The notes under the pieces were generated by a model, which saw only the letters and a program-made list of their open reading frames with translations, searched no databases and had not been told where the DNA came from. 64,000 bases of DNA from Clostridium sp. OF09-36. Lineage in GTDB: Bacteria; Bacillota; Clostridia; Lachnospirales; Lachnospiraceae. The translations under genes were made by a program, and so were the position numbers. Every line of letters starts with the position of its first letter. Position 1 is the first letter of the stretch. The stretch covers positions 62,001-126,000 of the forward strand of contig NZ_QUMD01000007.1 in assembly GCF_003481985.1 (NCBI RefSeq), read 5' to 3'. This document shows positions 27,222-35,595 of the stretch, piece by piece.

Positions 27222-29253
27222 AGCGTTTCTTCTCCATCTAAAAAGTTTAAGATCAGATCCGGTCCCGACAAATAGTACAGATGCGGGAATCCGGCAAGGA
27301 TCCGGTCTGTCTGGTACATGCAGTCCCAGCCTCGCTTCGACTGCGGCTTATTGGCCCGGAACGCATCCCCCGGCGCTGTGCTGTCCCAGTAATGAAACTC
27401 ATGTCCCTTGATCCGATACGCTCCATTCTGCTCCAGGGAAATATAGCCAAACCGGCCAAGCTTTCCCGTACGGTAACCGTCCCCGGGAAGCAGACCCGCC
27501 ATAGGCCATACCGTGCCGTTCTCATCTTCCAGGGATTTTTGCAGATACAAAAATCCACCGCACTCCGCAAGGATCCGGACACCGGTTTTGGAAGCGTTTC
27601 GTATAGCTTCCAGCATCGATGTATTCTCGGAAAGCTCCTTCGCGTAAAGCTCCGGATAACCCCCTCCTAATAACATAGCCTGCACAAAAGACGGAAGCGC
27701 GGTATCGTGCAGCGGGGAAAATGGTACGATCTCCCAGCCATGTTCTTTCAGGAAATTCAGGTTTTCCTGGTAGTAGAAGCAGAACGCTTCGTCCAGTGCC
27801 ACCGCGATTCGTTTCTCTGGTTTCATCCGGTTTTCTATTTCACAAACATCGTTTTCCACGCAAATCCGAGTTTGGCCAGGATCTGGCAAATTTTTATTTT
27901 TACAACCAAATAGTTCCGATTGACCTGATGTGTTCTTTTCTTCACCCATGGAAATTCCGGCTAATCTTGCACTTTTCACATTTTTTCCCACATAATATCC
28001 GGCAAGTTCCAGAATTCCTTCCACATCCAGGCACTTGGCAAGCTGGCCGGCAAATGCCGCTAAATGCTCCCGCAGATCTTTTTGTTCTTCCGGCATGGTC
28101 AGTCCAGATGACGGCTCTTGATATCTACCGTCTCGCAGACCGGAACCGCACCAAGATACTTCACTCCCAATTTTTCAATTTCCGGGCGCAGGCGTTCTCC
28201 TACCATCGGATTCGTCCGGTTTAAGATCACACCACGGATATGGCTGTCCTTCTGATAATCCAGAAAACCCTTGATCTGGGCCGCAAGGGAAAGGCTGCTG
28301 CCTTTGCCGTCCACCACCAGGATGACCGGCGAATTTGTGATCTTTGCGACCTCATAGGTGCTCGCCGCCATGGAATTACCGCCAATGCCGTCATAAAATC
28401 CCATAACACCCTCGATCACGGAAAGCTCTGCCTGCGACGCCCTGCTTTCCAATAAATCCCGCAATTCGGATTCCGGCAGGAAAAAGCTGTCCAGATTGCA
28501 GCTGTCAATCCCAAGCACATACTTATGAAACATCGGATCAATATAATCCGGACCACATTTAAAGGATCGGCAGGCAATTCTCATGCGCTGAAATAACGTC
28601 AGCAGCCCGACAGTCAGAAGGGTTTTTCCGCTTCCGCTTCCCGGTGCCGCAAGAAGAATGCGGGGATAACGACTTTGTTCATTCTCCTTGTTTTCTGTTT
28701 GCTCTGAGCCCATGGTAATAATATAAATCGGATTCTGGGCCTGCATCATATGGTAAGGGCCACGTTTTTCTGCCCTGGAAACCTGCATGCAGATTACTTC
28801 CGGCTCCCGCCCGTTTCGCTTCATCCATTCCATGGTCTGGGAAAGGCTCTCCAGCGCGATCACGTTGATCACAATCTGCACATTTGGGTTTTTCTTTGTG
28901 ACAAGATCCAGAATCTCCCCTAAATTTCCGCCGCTTCCGCCGATAAACACCCGGTCCGGTGCTGGATAACCTTCCATGGAATCCGGCGCTTTCCCGGAAA
29001 CCACGGTCAGGTTGCGCACTCCTGCTTTTTCCGCGTTTTTCCGGATCAGCTCACAGCCTTCCTCCTTCTGTTCAAACGCATACACATGTCCGTTCGGCAC
29101 ATGCAGCGCCATTTCCACAGAAACGGATCCCGTGCCGGCTCCGATATCATAGACAATGTGGCCCGGCTCCAGCTCCAGCTTGGAAACCGACACAGACCGC
29201 ACTTCACTCTTTGTCATAGGGATTTTTCCCCGGATAAACCATTCATCTCTCAT
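27218..29253 (-). CDS. CbiT-CbiA fusion: precorrin-6Y C15-methyltransferase/decarboxylase plus cobyrinate a,c-diamide synthase, frameshifted
   Basis: Two cobalamin enzymes in one chain. Residues about 1-185 are CbiT, with SAM-binding VYDIGAGTGSVSVEMA, which methylates C15 and decarboxylates the ring. A polar linker follows, then CbiA. CbiA has P-loop APGSGSGKT, KCGPDYIDPMFH, EGVMGFYDG and a C-terminal class I amidotransferase domain with nucleophile Cys in LAECGGFLYLQ. The frame breaks after SRHL. Restoring one base at 28104-28105 (CC to CCC on the plus strand) gives SRHLGLTMPEEQ and 679 codons. The start overlaps the CbiJ-CbiE stop by four bases. CbiT is normally fused to CbiE or free, so its fusion to CbiA is unusual. 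Confidence 0.86.
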
Positions 29254-30752
29254 TCTTCATTCCGCTCCAGAAATACTGCTGTCAAACTGTCTGTTTCCTG
29301 ATCTGTCAGTTCCTTTGCCATACCGCAGATGTTCTGTTCCTCTTCGTATCCCATACGCGCACCTGCAAAAATCCGTGTTTTTCCAAGCCCGGCCGCTGTC
29401 AGCGTCTGACAGATGGTTTTTAAGTTCTGGCTGCTGTCCAGCAGCAAAAAAACCAGTTTATGCTGTTTTACCAGTTCTGCCACATCGCAGTCCCGCCCAT
29501 GGGCACTGGCCAGGCAGGCATCCTCCCAGGAAATCTGGAACCTCGCAGCCAGCGCGGAAACCGAAGAGATTCCCGGATAAACCTGAACCTGATAAGGACA
29601 TGCTGTTTCCTGCGGCCAGCGCGTATGAAGTTCCCGCATCATACTGCCGCTGCCACTGTAAAAGCCTGTATCGCCGGAACAGATGACTGCCGCATGGGAA
29701 ACCTGCGGGTGCGTCTCCAGCCAGTCCAGGATCTGATCCGGCTGATAAAACGCTTCCTGCTGCTTGCCGCAGATCCATTTTTCTACATCCCGAAGCATAC
29801 GGGAAGCACCGAAGACTGCATCACACTGTTTGAGAGCATCCAAAGCTTCCAGGGTCAGCTGTCTGCCACCCCCCATTCCCATGCCGATGAGGCTAAGGCT
29901 GCGTGCACCAGTTTCGGATGTTTTATCCGGCAAAGGATTCTCTTTCTTTTCCTGCCTTTTTGAAATCCGGTACGCGTCCATCAGCTGTTTTGCCTCGTTT
30001 AAGGAAATTCCTTCTTCCTGGACCGGTCGCCGGATCACGATCACAGAAACACCGCACGCTCTGGCTGCTTCCAGTTTTTCCGCGAATCCTCCACGTTTTC
30101 CAGCTTCTTTGGTCACGAGCCAGCCTGCGTGTGCCGTACGCAGTAATGCAGTATTCAATTCCGTGGAAAAAGGTCCCTGCATTGCGATCACATGGGCACC
30201 GCGGATTCCAAGCTCCTCACACTTTTTCAATACCTGGCTGTCCGGAAGAACCCTGGCATAGATCCGGTCCTTACATGCAGGATCAGCGGCAAATTTTTCC
30301 AATTCCTTGCTTCCCGTTGTCAGAAGCACCGGCCGGTCATCCGCTTTCAGATAGTTCACAGCCTCTTCTATGGAATCCGCCAGAAATAAACCTGCGCCGG
30401 AGCCATTTTGTTCCATCTCAACCTGGGAAGGATCTCGCAGGATCCGCTTGTATGGGATCTGCAGCGCAGCACACAGGGAAGATACCTGCTCTGTCACAAC
30501 ACGCGCATAAGGATGTGTCGCATCCATCACCAGCTTTGTCCCTGTTTCCATCAAAAACGCGCGCATATCCTCTTCCTTCAGAGCACCGGTATGTACCCGC
30601 ACAACCGCGCTTTCCTGAAGCAGGCTTTCCCCATAGCCGGAAACCACACTGACCACAACCGGAATCTGATATTCCTGCGCATATTCAGCCAGTTCCCGTC
30701 CCTCGGACGTACCGCCAAATATAACAACCGGTGTTTGTTTTTGTTTCTCCAT
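29250..30752 (-). CDS. CbiJ-CbiE fusion: precorrin-6A reductase plus C5-methyltransferase
   Basis: A 500-residue fusion. Residues about 1-260 are CbiJ/CobK, the NAD(P)H-dependent precorrin-6A reductase: VVIFGGTSEGRELAEY, MDATHPYARVVTEQ, LLTTGSKEL, HVIAMQGPFS and VTKEAGKRGG. A Lys/Glu-rich linker spans about 261-285. CbiE, a tetrapyrrole methylase acting at C5, fills the rest: LSLIGMGMGGGRQLT, ICSGDTGFYSG and VYPGISSVSALAAR. It is the third gene of the operon. Its products act in successive steps before the CbiT-CbiA protein, which overlaps its stop codon. Confidence 0.9.
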   Translation of the reverse strand: MEKQKQTPVVIFGGTSEGRELAEYAQEYQIPVVVSVVSGYGESLLQESAVVRVHTGALKEEDMRAFLMETGTKLVMDATHPYARVVTEQVSSLCAALQIPYKRILRDPSQVEMEQNGSGAGLFLADSIEEAVNYLKADDRPVLLTTGSKELEKFAADPACKDRIYARVLPDSQVLKKCEELGIRGAHVIAMQGPFSTELNTALLRTAHAGWLVTKEAGKRGGFAEKLEAARACGVSVIVIRRPVQEEGISLNEAKQLMDAYRISKRQEKKENPLPDKTSETGARSLSLIGMGMGGGRQLTLEALDALKQCDAVFGASRMLRDVEKWICGKQQEAFYQPDQILDWLETHPQVSHAAVICSGDTGFYSGSGSMMRELHTRWPQETACPYQVQVYPGISSVSALAARFQISWEDACLASAHGRDCDVAELVKQHKLVFLLLDSSQNLKTICQTLTAAGLGKTRIFAGARMGYEEEQNICGMAKELTDQETDSLTAVFLERNEE

Positions 30753-30766
30753 GCTTTTCCTCCTTC

Positions 30767-31870
30767 CTATCCGTAAAAAGCAGTCTCAGCCACTGCAACG
30801 GTCACACCCGGATACACCTGCTTTTTCACCAGCAGTCTGGCATCTTTTCCGGCGCAAAGAAGCGCAGAACGCTCGCAGACATTTCCAACTTCCGTCACCT
30901 GACGCACAAAACCAGACTCTGAGAATTCTCCCTGCACTGCTTCCAGTTCACTGCTTGTGTAGGTCATAAAAGGAACTGCAAGTTTTTCAGACAACTGCAA
31001 TAGTCCCGTCTCTTCTTTTTTTAAGTCAATGCTGGCAATGGCTGCCACTGCCTGAACATCCAGATTTGCCTGTCTGAGTGCCTCCTGCACGGCAAATTCA
31101 ATGGCTTCCCCCGGTGTCTGTTTCCGGCACCCAATCCCAAGAATCAGGGATTTTGGCACAAGACGTAAGAATTGTGGTTCGCACTGGTCGTCATCTGTAA
31201 CTTTAGAAACAGCAGGCATTCTTTCTTGTGGAAAACCAGTCCAAAAATCCGGTTTCACATGACAGGTTACCCACACATTCCTGCGATTCACCTTATTTTC
31301 CTGGTATCCGGTTGCATCCGGAAGTTCCAATGGATATTCACTGAAATAACCGACTGTTTCTCCATCTAGCAGCGCCGCGGCAACCTCTTTTGCCAACTTT
31401 CGGTCTGTAATGGTCAGATGATGTTCTTTAGCCCAGACGTCAATTGCATGCCGCCCTCTCACATCGGACGCTGTTGTCACCACAGGGACAGCACCAAGGA
31501 TCCCGGCTGTCCACTCTGCCAGATGGTTTGCTCCGCCTACATGACCAGACAAAAGAGAAATTGCGAAACGTCCTGCCTCATCCACTACCACAACAGCCGG
31601 ATCAGTCAGCTTGTCCTTCAGATAAGGCGCAATCAGACGGACCGCAATTCCCGCGGCACCAACAAAGATCAGGCCATCCATTTCCTCGAACTGCTGCCTG
31701 GTCCAGTCTGAGAGAGAGCCGGTTACCATGCATAACCCTTTTTGTTCTTCCATGCCAACGCGCTTTCCCGTGTAGCCCGTGCAGGAATCACCAGCGACAC
31801 AAAACGCCTCGACCAGTTTTGAAGCAAGTTCTGCTCCTCTTCCTGTAAATCCGATCACTGCAAGCTTCAT
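30767..31870 (-). CDS. cbiG: Cobalt-precorrin-5A hydrolase CbiG
   Basis: Opens the lactone ring of cobalt-precorrin-5A, releasing acetaldehyde, in the anaerobic cobalamin pathway. It has 367 residues. The central domain has FVGAAGIAVRLIAPYLKDK, VVVDEAGRFAISLLSGHVGGAN and TTASDVRGRHAIDVWA. The C-terminal CobE-like domain has LILGIGCRKQTPGEAIEFAV and AIASIDLKKEE. The ribosome-binding site is AAAGGA. CbiG and CbiD together indicate the oxygen-independent route. Confidence 0.94.
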   Translation of the reverse strand: MKLAVIGFTGRGAELASKLVEAFCVAGDSCTGYTGKRVGMEEQKGLCMVTGSLSDWTRQQFEEMDGLIFVGAAGIAVRLIAPYLKDKLTDPAVVVVDEAGRFAISLLSGHVGGANHLAEWTAGILGAVPVVTTASDVRGRHAIDVWAKEHHLTITDRKLAKEVAAALLDGETVGYFSEYPLELPDATGYQENKVNRRNVWVTCHVKPDFWTGFPQERMPAVSKVTDDDQCEPQFLRLVPKSLILGIGCRKQTPGEAIEFAVQEALRQANLDVQAVAAIASIDLKKEETGLLQLSEKLAVPFMTYTSSELEAVQGEFSESGFVRQVTEVGNVCERSALLCAGKDARLLVKKQVYPGVTVAVAETAFYG

Positions 31871-31973
31871 ACATTATCCTTTCGTTTTTCAATCGACAAC
31901 ATCTGCTGTCAGAACGATATCATACAGGATTTTCCGTTCAGAAAATCCCTGTTTCCGAACAATGGCCTCTTCC

Positions 31974-33182
31974 TTAGCTACGTTCACGTTTCCATGTCTC
32001 AAATAAACGCTTCCAGTCCGTGGTCGTTCCAAACATCTGATGCGCAGTCGAAAACGTCACCACCTCAGCGCAAATTTTTCCATCACTCCACTGCTCTAAC
32101 TGCCGCTTCACGTATTCTGCAGTCAGGTCTAACAGTTTTCCAGCAATTCCATGTTGTTTCAGCAATTCCAAAGCATCATCGGTGGTATTGCAGGAAAGGA
32201 TCTGCTGCTTTAATTTCTGATATCCCAATGCTTCCGTAAGCTGCGCCATCTGTTCCATACGCCCATCTCCATACTTAGAATGCGTATTCTCCCTGCCTGC
32301 CGATACTTTGATTAATTTTCCAATGTGTCCGACAAACAATACGCTCTGGAATCCCTCTTTCTGTGCCATAAGCACGGCGGCCTTTACAAAATTGCTGCAA
32401 AGTACTGCGTTTCCGACCGGAACGCCAAGCGTTTTTTTCAAAAATTCTTCCCCATAATTGCCAGGAGCCATCAAAAGCACCTTCGCTCCATTTACCGCTT
32501 TCATGTGAATTTCCAGACGGATTGTCTCCAGAAGCGCTTCTTCACTCATGGGCTTGACAATGCCAGTGGTGCCAAGAACTGAAATTCCACCCTGAATTCC
32601 AAGCTTGGGATTAAAGGTCTGGGACGCTAGCCGTTCTCCGTCTGGGATTGAAATCTCAATGAGCAGGCATTCTTCATATGGAGTCTGCCTCATTACTTCA
32701 TCGACCGCTCCCAGGATCATGCTGCGCGGCACCGGATTGATCGCATAATGTCCCACCGGGCAGCTTAACCCCGGTTTTGTCACCATACCAATCCCCAGGC
32801 CGCCATTCAAATATAGGTCTGGAAATTCTTCAAGGAAATAACCACTTCCCGTTGATTTCAGCCTTTCCAGTATTTTTCGGCTGACCGGCTTTACACTGGC
32901 TAATATGAGGGTTTGATTGGTCACATCCGGGTCATCCCCGGAATCTTTTTGTACTCCAAAACAAAACGGTTCGCCCTCTTTTAAAAATGGGATTACCGGA
33001 ATGCGGCAGCTTCCGCCGCCAGGCAATGTTAACTCGGAATATGTAAATGTTTTTTGGCGCGTTGCCTGCGCAAAAAAAGCGGCCGCCGCCTTCGCCGCAG
33101 CCGCCGCACAGGTCCCGGTTGTGTATCCATTCCTCAGTCTTTTCTCTGTCACTTGTTCTCCGTTCAGGCGCATGATTTGCAA
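31974..33182 (-). CDS. cbiD: Cobalt-precorrin-5B C1-methyltransferase CbiD
   Basis: Methylates C1 of the contracted ring. It has 402 residues. RNGYTTGTCAAAAAKAAA lies near the N-terminus, then VTKPGLSCPVGHYAINPVPR, ISVLGTTGIVKPMSEEAL, APGNYGEEF and GHIGKLIKVSAG. It is the first gene of the cobalamin operon, with a clear promoter and only about 30 bases of leader. The gap of 103 bases to cbiG shows no structure. Confidence 0.94.
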   Translation of the reverse strand: MQIMRLNGEQVTEKRLRNGYTTGTCAAAAAKAAAAFFAQATRQKTFTYSELTLPGGGSCRIPVIPFLKEGEPFCFGVQKDSGDDPDVTNQTLILASVKPVSRKILERLKSTGSGYFLEEFPDLYLNGGLGIGMVTKPGLSCPVGHYAINPVPRSMILGAVDEVMRQTPYEECLLIEISIPDGERLASQTFNPKLGIQGGISVLGTTGIVKPMSEEALLETIRLEIHMKAVNGAKVLLMAPGNYGEEFLKKTLGVPVGNAVLCSNFVKAAVLMAQKEGFQSVLFVGHIGKLIKVSAGRENTHSKYGDGRMEQMAQLTEALGYQKLKQQILSCNTTDDALELLKQHGIAGKLLDLTAEYVKRQLEQWSDGKICAEVVTFSTAHQMFGTTTDWKRLFETWKRERS

Positions 33183-33215
33183 CAGTAACTTTTTTATGCG
33201 CTGTAATCGGTTTTA

Positions 33216-33244
33216 TTATACTTTCTTTTTACAGGTTTGACAAG
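33216..33244 (-). promoter_or_regulatory. Promoter of the cobalamin operon
   Basis: On the minus strand TTGTCA (33239-33244), 17 bases and a perfect TATAAT (33216-33221). Transcription should start near 33209, leaving under 30 bases before the cbiD ATG. That is far too short for a cobalamin riboswitch. Confidence 0.75.
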
Positions 33245-33262
33245 CATCAGACCCAACCATCT

Positions 33263-33472
33263 CTATCGGATATCTGCTTCCTTTTGCATCTGCTTTTTCC
33301 GTTTCGTGATCAAACCGCCGATCCGGCCGCTTTCCTTTGAAGTCAGGCAGCGCCAGCCTTCTTTCAGTACGCGGTCTCCCAACCCAAGCTCCTCTGCAAT
33401 TTCAAATTTCAGCTGTTCTTCCGGTGACATATGTTCCACATCAATCGGTTTTTGTTCTTTTTTCTTAGACAT
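33263..33472 (-). CDS. Alpha/beta-type small acid-soluble spore protein
   Basis: A 69-residue DNA-binding spore protein of the alpha/beta family. LKFEIAEELGLGDRV matches helix 1 with the GPR protease site region, and LTSKESGRIGGLITKRKKQM matches helix 2, whose Gly-Gly and basic residues contact DNA. Compared with classical family members, the loop between the helices is short and contains a Trp and a Cys (KEGWRCL). The N-terminus is unusually Lys-rich. The start was set at ATG 33472 with AAGGAG upstream; an earlier ATG at 33526 has none. Its presence points to a spore-former. Expression is expected in the forespore, but no forespore promoter was recognised. Confidence 0.8.
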   Translation of the reverse strand: MSKKKEQKPIDVEHMSPEEQLKFEIAEELGLGDRVLKEGWRCLTSKESGRIGGLITKRKKQMQKEADIR

Positions 33473-33541
33473 AAAGGCACACTCCTTTTTTCCTGAAGTG
33501 TGCCCGATTTTTCGATTTCTATCCATATGCGAATATCTTAT

Positions 33542-33742
33542 TTATTCTATTTCATCCACTTTCTGCGGCATGATGACTGCTGCTATGATGTAAGCCAGAA
33601 GTCCGGTTCCGGAACAGGCAATCAGCACCCACACAAGCCGGACAATCGTCGGATCAACGCCCAGATATTCTCCCAGGCCACCGCACACACCGCATATGAT
33701 CTTATTTGTATTAGAACGATACAATTTTCTGTTAATATCCAT
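33542..33742 (-). CDS. PspC-domain membrane protein
   Basis: A 66-residue PspC-family protein with one membrane hairpin. KLYRSNTNKIICGVCGGLGEYLG is the PspC signature (residues 6-28), followed by VDPTIVRLVWVLIA and a hydrophobic segment to VIMPQK. The start is ATG 33742 with GGAGG upstream. It overlaps the end of the 60-residue membrane protein by 11 bases, so it is translated with it. PspC proteins take part in envelope stress responses. Here it is the last gene of a PadR-led operon. Confidence 0.88.
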   Translation of the reverse strand: MDINRKLYRSNTNKIICGVCGGLGEYLGVDPTIVRLVWVLIACSGTGLLAYIIAAVIMPQKVDEIE

Positions 33743-33914
33743 AATCAAAATCCTCCAGATGTTCTTCCAGTTTCTGCGCATGCTCATAGGACTGACGCAC
33801 ATAGCTCTTCGCGTTTTTCGCTCCACCATTCATCAGCCCGGCCGTTACAATTCCGGTCCCCAAAAGACAGCATACGACTCCAATCAGTAAAAACCACTTA
33901 ACGCAATTTTTCAT
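33732..33914 (-). CDS. Small membrane protein of the PadR/DUF1700 operon
   Basis: A 60-residue protein with one N-terminal membrane segment (WFLLIGVVCCLLGTGIVTAGLM, residues about 7-28; the stretch is given in the family sense only). A charged tail rich in Glu, His and Asp follows. It overlaps the DUF1700 gene upstream and the pspC gene downstream, so it is part of the operon. The N-terminus resembles the anchors of DUF4097 (adhesin-like) proteins that normally occupy this place. It may be a stripped-down or truncated member. Function unknown. Confidence 0.65.
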   Translation of the reverse strand: MKNCVKWFLLIGVVCCLLGTGIVTAGLMNGGAKNAKSYVRQSYEHAQKLEEHLEDFDYGY

Positions 33915-34740
33915 ATAGTTTTTTCCCTCCCCGAAGCAATCCTGAAAGGATCTTCACAATCGTGCGGATACACCATGGAACAAATTTTCCATAGGTCAAT
34001 ATGGAAAGTGCCACTCCGATCAGCGCGCAGCCAAACACAAACACGGCAAAACCGGCAACCGTAATACCGCCCCAGAAATCAGAAACCAGGATTCCTGCTC
34101 CCATAACCGTCAGAATCACGGTGCTAAACCCGGCTGCAACGGTCAGAAAACCAATTCCAAAAACCGCAGCGGCCACCAGCGCAATCAGTGTCGCAGCCGC
34201 AGCCACAACTCCGCTTCCCACTCCAAGAAGCCATGGCAGCAGGATCAGGGCTAAAATACCAAACAAAATCAGTTTTACGACCGGTGTCTGGTTCTTATTT
34301 TTTCCTGAACGTACATTTTTCGATTTTCTATTTGTCCGGTTTCCGGCGGATTCCTCAAACATATCCTCATCAAATCCGGTTGTCCGGCGTCTGTCAGCGA
34401 ATCCTTCATACGCATCCCCGTCAAATCCGGCTTCTGCTTCTTCATAGACATCCGGAAGTTCCTTTCGCTTTACCACCTGATATCCCGGATCCCGGAAACG
34501 CTCATCCTCATACCCTGTTTCCGTAAAGGAACCGCCATCTTCCAGATCGGCGTTCAGATTACTCCGGATGATGGATGCGATCCGCTCCGGGCTTCCAAAC
34601 TCACTCAGTACATCCGCCTCCCGGTCTTCTCCTGCCTCATCCAGATAATCCTGGTAATACGCAATCGCCTCTTCCCGTTCCTCCTCCGGAATATCGGAAA
34701 GCAGATATTCCAGCCTTTCTATAAACACTGCCTTATTCAT
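33898..34740 (-). CDS. DUF1700 (HAAS-type) membrane protein
   Basis: A 280-residue membrane protein. The N-terminal helical domain, MNKAVFIERLEYLLSDIPEE then AIAYYQDYLDEAGED and VLSEFGSPERIASII (residues 1-60), is the DUF1700/HAAS domain typically encoded beside PadR regulators. A long acidic, disordered region follows, then four or five hydrophobic segments rich in Ala, Val and Gly. The start is ATG 34740 after GGAGGAG, overlapping the padR stop by eight bases. It is probably part of an envelope-stress sensing or signalling module with PspC. Molecular function is not established. Confidence 0.8.
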   Translation of the reverse strand: MNKAVFIERLEYLLSDIPEEEREEAIAYYQDYLDEAGEDREADVLSEFGSPERIASIIRSNLNADLEDGGSFTETGYEDERFRDPGYQVVKRKELPDVYEEAEAGFDGDAYEGFADRRRTTGFDEDMFEESAGNRTNRKSKNVRSGKNKNQTPVVKLILFGILALILLPWLLGVGSGVVAAAATLIALVAAAVFGIGFLTVAAGFSTVILTVMGAGILVSDFWGGITVAGFAVFVFGCALIGVALSILTYGKFVPWCIRTIVKILSGLLRGGKKLYEKLR

Positions 34741-35056
34741 GATCTTTCTCCTCCAATATTCCGGAAATTTTCTGCGCGTAAACATTCCACTCTCCGCGGT
34801 AAAGATTCAGCTGCAATCTCCCGCTTTCCGTGATCCGGTAGTACCTGCGGTTTCTCCCATCGATGGCCATGTCGTAAGTCTCCAGACATTCATCTTTTAA
34901 CAGACGTCTGAGAACCGGATATAACGTAGATTCCGAAATATCGAGTACTGCCCGTACTTCCTGGGTAATACGGTACCCATAGGTCCCGTTCACATCTCTG
35001 GAAACAACCGATAAGACGATCGCGTCCAGCAGCGCGGATCCTGTGTTAAAAACCAT
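34733..35056 (-). CDS. PadR-family transcriptional regulator
   Basis: A 107-residue winged-helix regulator. The helix-turn-helix and wing are seen in LLDAIVLSVVS, TYGYRITQEVRAVLDISEST, LYPVLRRLLKDECLETYDMA and GRNRRYYRITESGR, the classical PadR pattern. The start ATG 35056 has AAAGGTGGAG upstream; an earlier ATG at 35077 does not. It heads the operon with the DUF1700, small membrane and PspC genes. It probably represses its own promoter, where a palindrome and matching direct repeats lie. Confidence 0.9.
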   Translation of the reverse strand: MVFNTGSALLDAIVLSVVSRDVNGTYGYRITQEVRAVLDISESTLYPVLRRLLKDECLETYDMAIDGRNRRYYRITESGRLQLNLYRGEWNVYAQKISGILEEKDHE

Positions 35057-35096
35057 CGTACTCCACCTTTCTGTCATTCTGTATGTTTATTTTTAT

Positions 35097-35160
35097 AATA
35101 TTATATATTATATAATATTGTTCATGTAAATAATATACAACATATAATATTGCATGTCAA
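35097..35160 (-). promoter_or_regulatory. padR operon promoter with palindromic operator
   Basis: On the minus strand TTGACA (35155-35160), a 17-base spacer and TATATT (35132-35137) form a near-consensus promoter. Just downstream of the expected start lies a perfect palindrome with 11-bp arms (35097-35107 and 35109-35119). The same 11-mer ATATAATATTG occurs at 35110-35120 and 35142-35152, 32 bases or three helical turns apart, the second inside the spacer. This fits cooperative autorepression by the PadR dimer. Confidence 0.6.
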
Positions 35161-35346
35161 GACAGAAAGAAGGAAGTTTCAAGTTCTCCCATCAGCAGAC
35201 GCGCCTTCTTGATCTGCACATACAACAAAGGAGCCATCGCACATTCGTGCAACAAGCCCCTGGCTATCATTTTTCACAAATACGATGCCGACCACAGTTC
35301 CTAAAAACAGGAATTTTGTGTCAACACATCCCCTGGCTCTTTTTTC

Positions 35347-35538
35347 TCATTTCTTTTTTCTTACCGGAATGTGAACCTCTGGAATTGCTACATCATCGTA
35401 AGTAATGGAATCATGGTGCTCCGATGCATGCTCCTCCTTCTTTCTTTTTCCAATGTGGATTTCTGGAAATGCCAGATCCTCACTGGAAATTTCATACTCA
35501 TGTCCGTGTTTTTTATCCTTCTCTTTGTTCCAGAACAT
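35347..35538 (-). CDS. Small charged protein with a duplicated motif
   Basis: A 63-residue protein of no recognised family. It holds two copies of a motif about 30 residues apart: LAFPEIHIGKRKK (residues 22-34) and VAIPEVHIPVRKK (50-62). It is rich in Lys, Glu and His, with no membrane segment or signal peptide. A strong ribosome-binding site (GGAGG) lies before ATG 35538, and the protein ends in Lys residues. It follows gltS in the same direction with a 57-base gap. The good ribosome-binding site and internal repeat argue that it is real. Function unknown; the repeats could be short beta-strand or peptide-docking elements. Confidence 0.6.
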   Translation of the reverse strand: MFWNKEKDKKHGHEYEISSEDLAFPEIHIGKRKKEEHASEHHDSITYDDVAIPEVHIPVRKKK

Positions 35539-35595
35539 AGTGTTTTCCTCCGCTTTTTTACTACGGCCAGAATCATCCCCCCGCCTGGCCGGTTC

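Noticed and set aside
29903..30652. 249-codon plus-strand frame opposite the CbiJ-CbiE gene
   Set aside because: Composition is Pro/Ser/His-rich, as expected from reading the complement; the minus-strand gene is fully supported.
31871..31973. Extra coding tail after cbiD (frame reading AKEEAIVRKQGFSERKI)
   Set aside because: CbiD already ends at a normal length, and no single repair links it convincingly; it may be chance.
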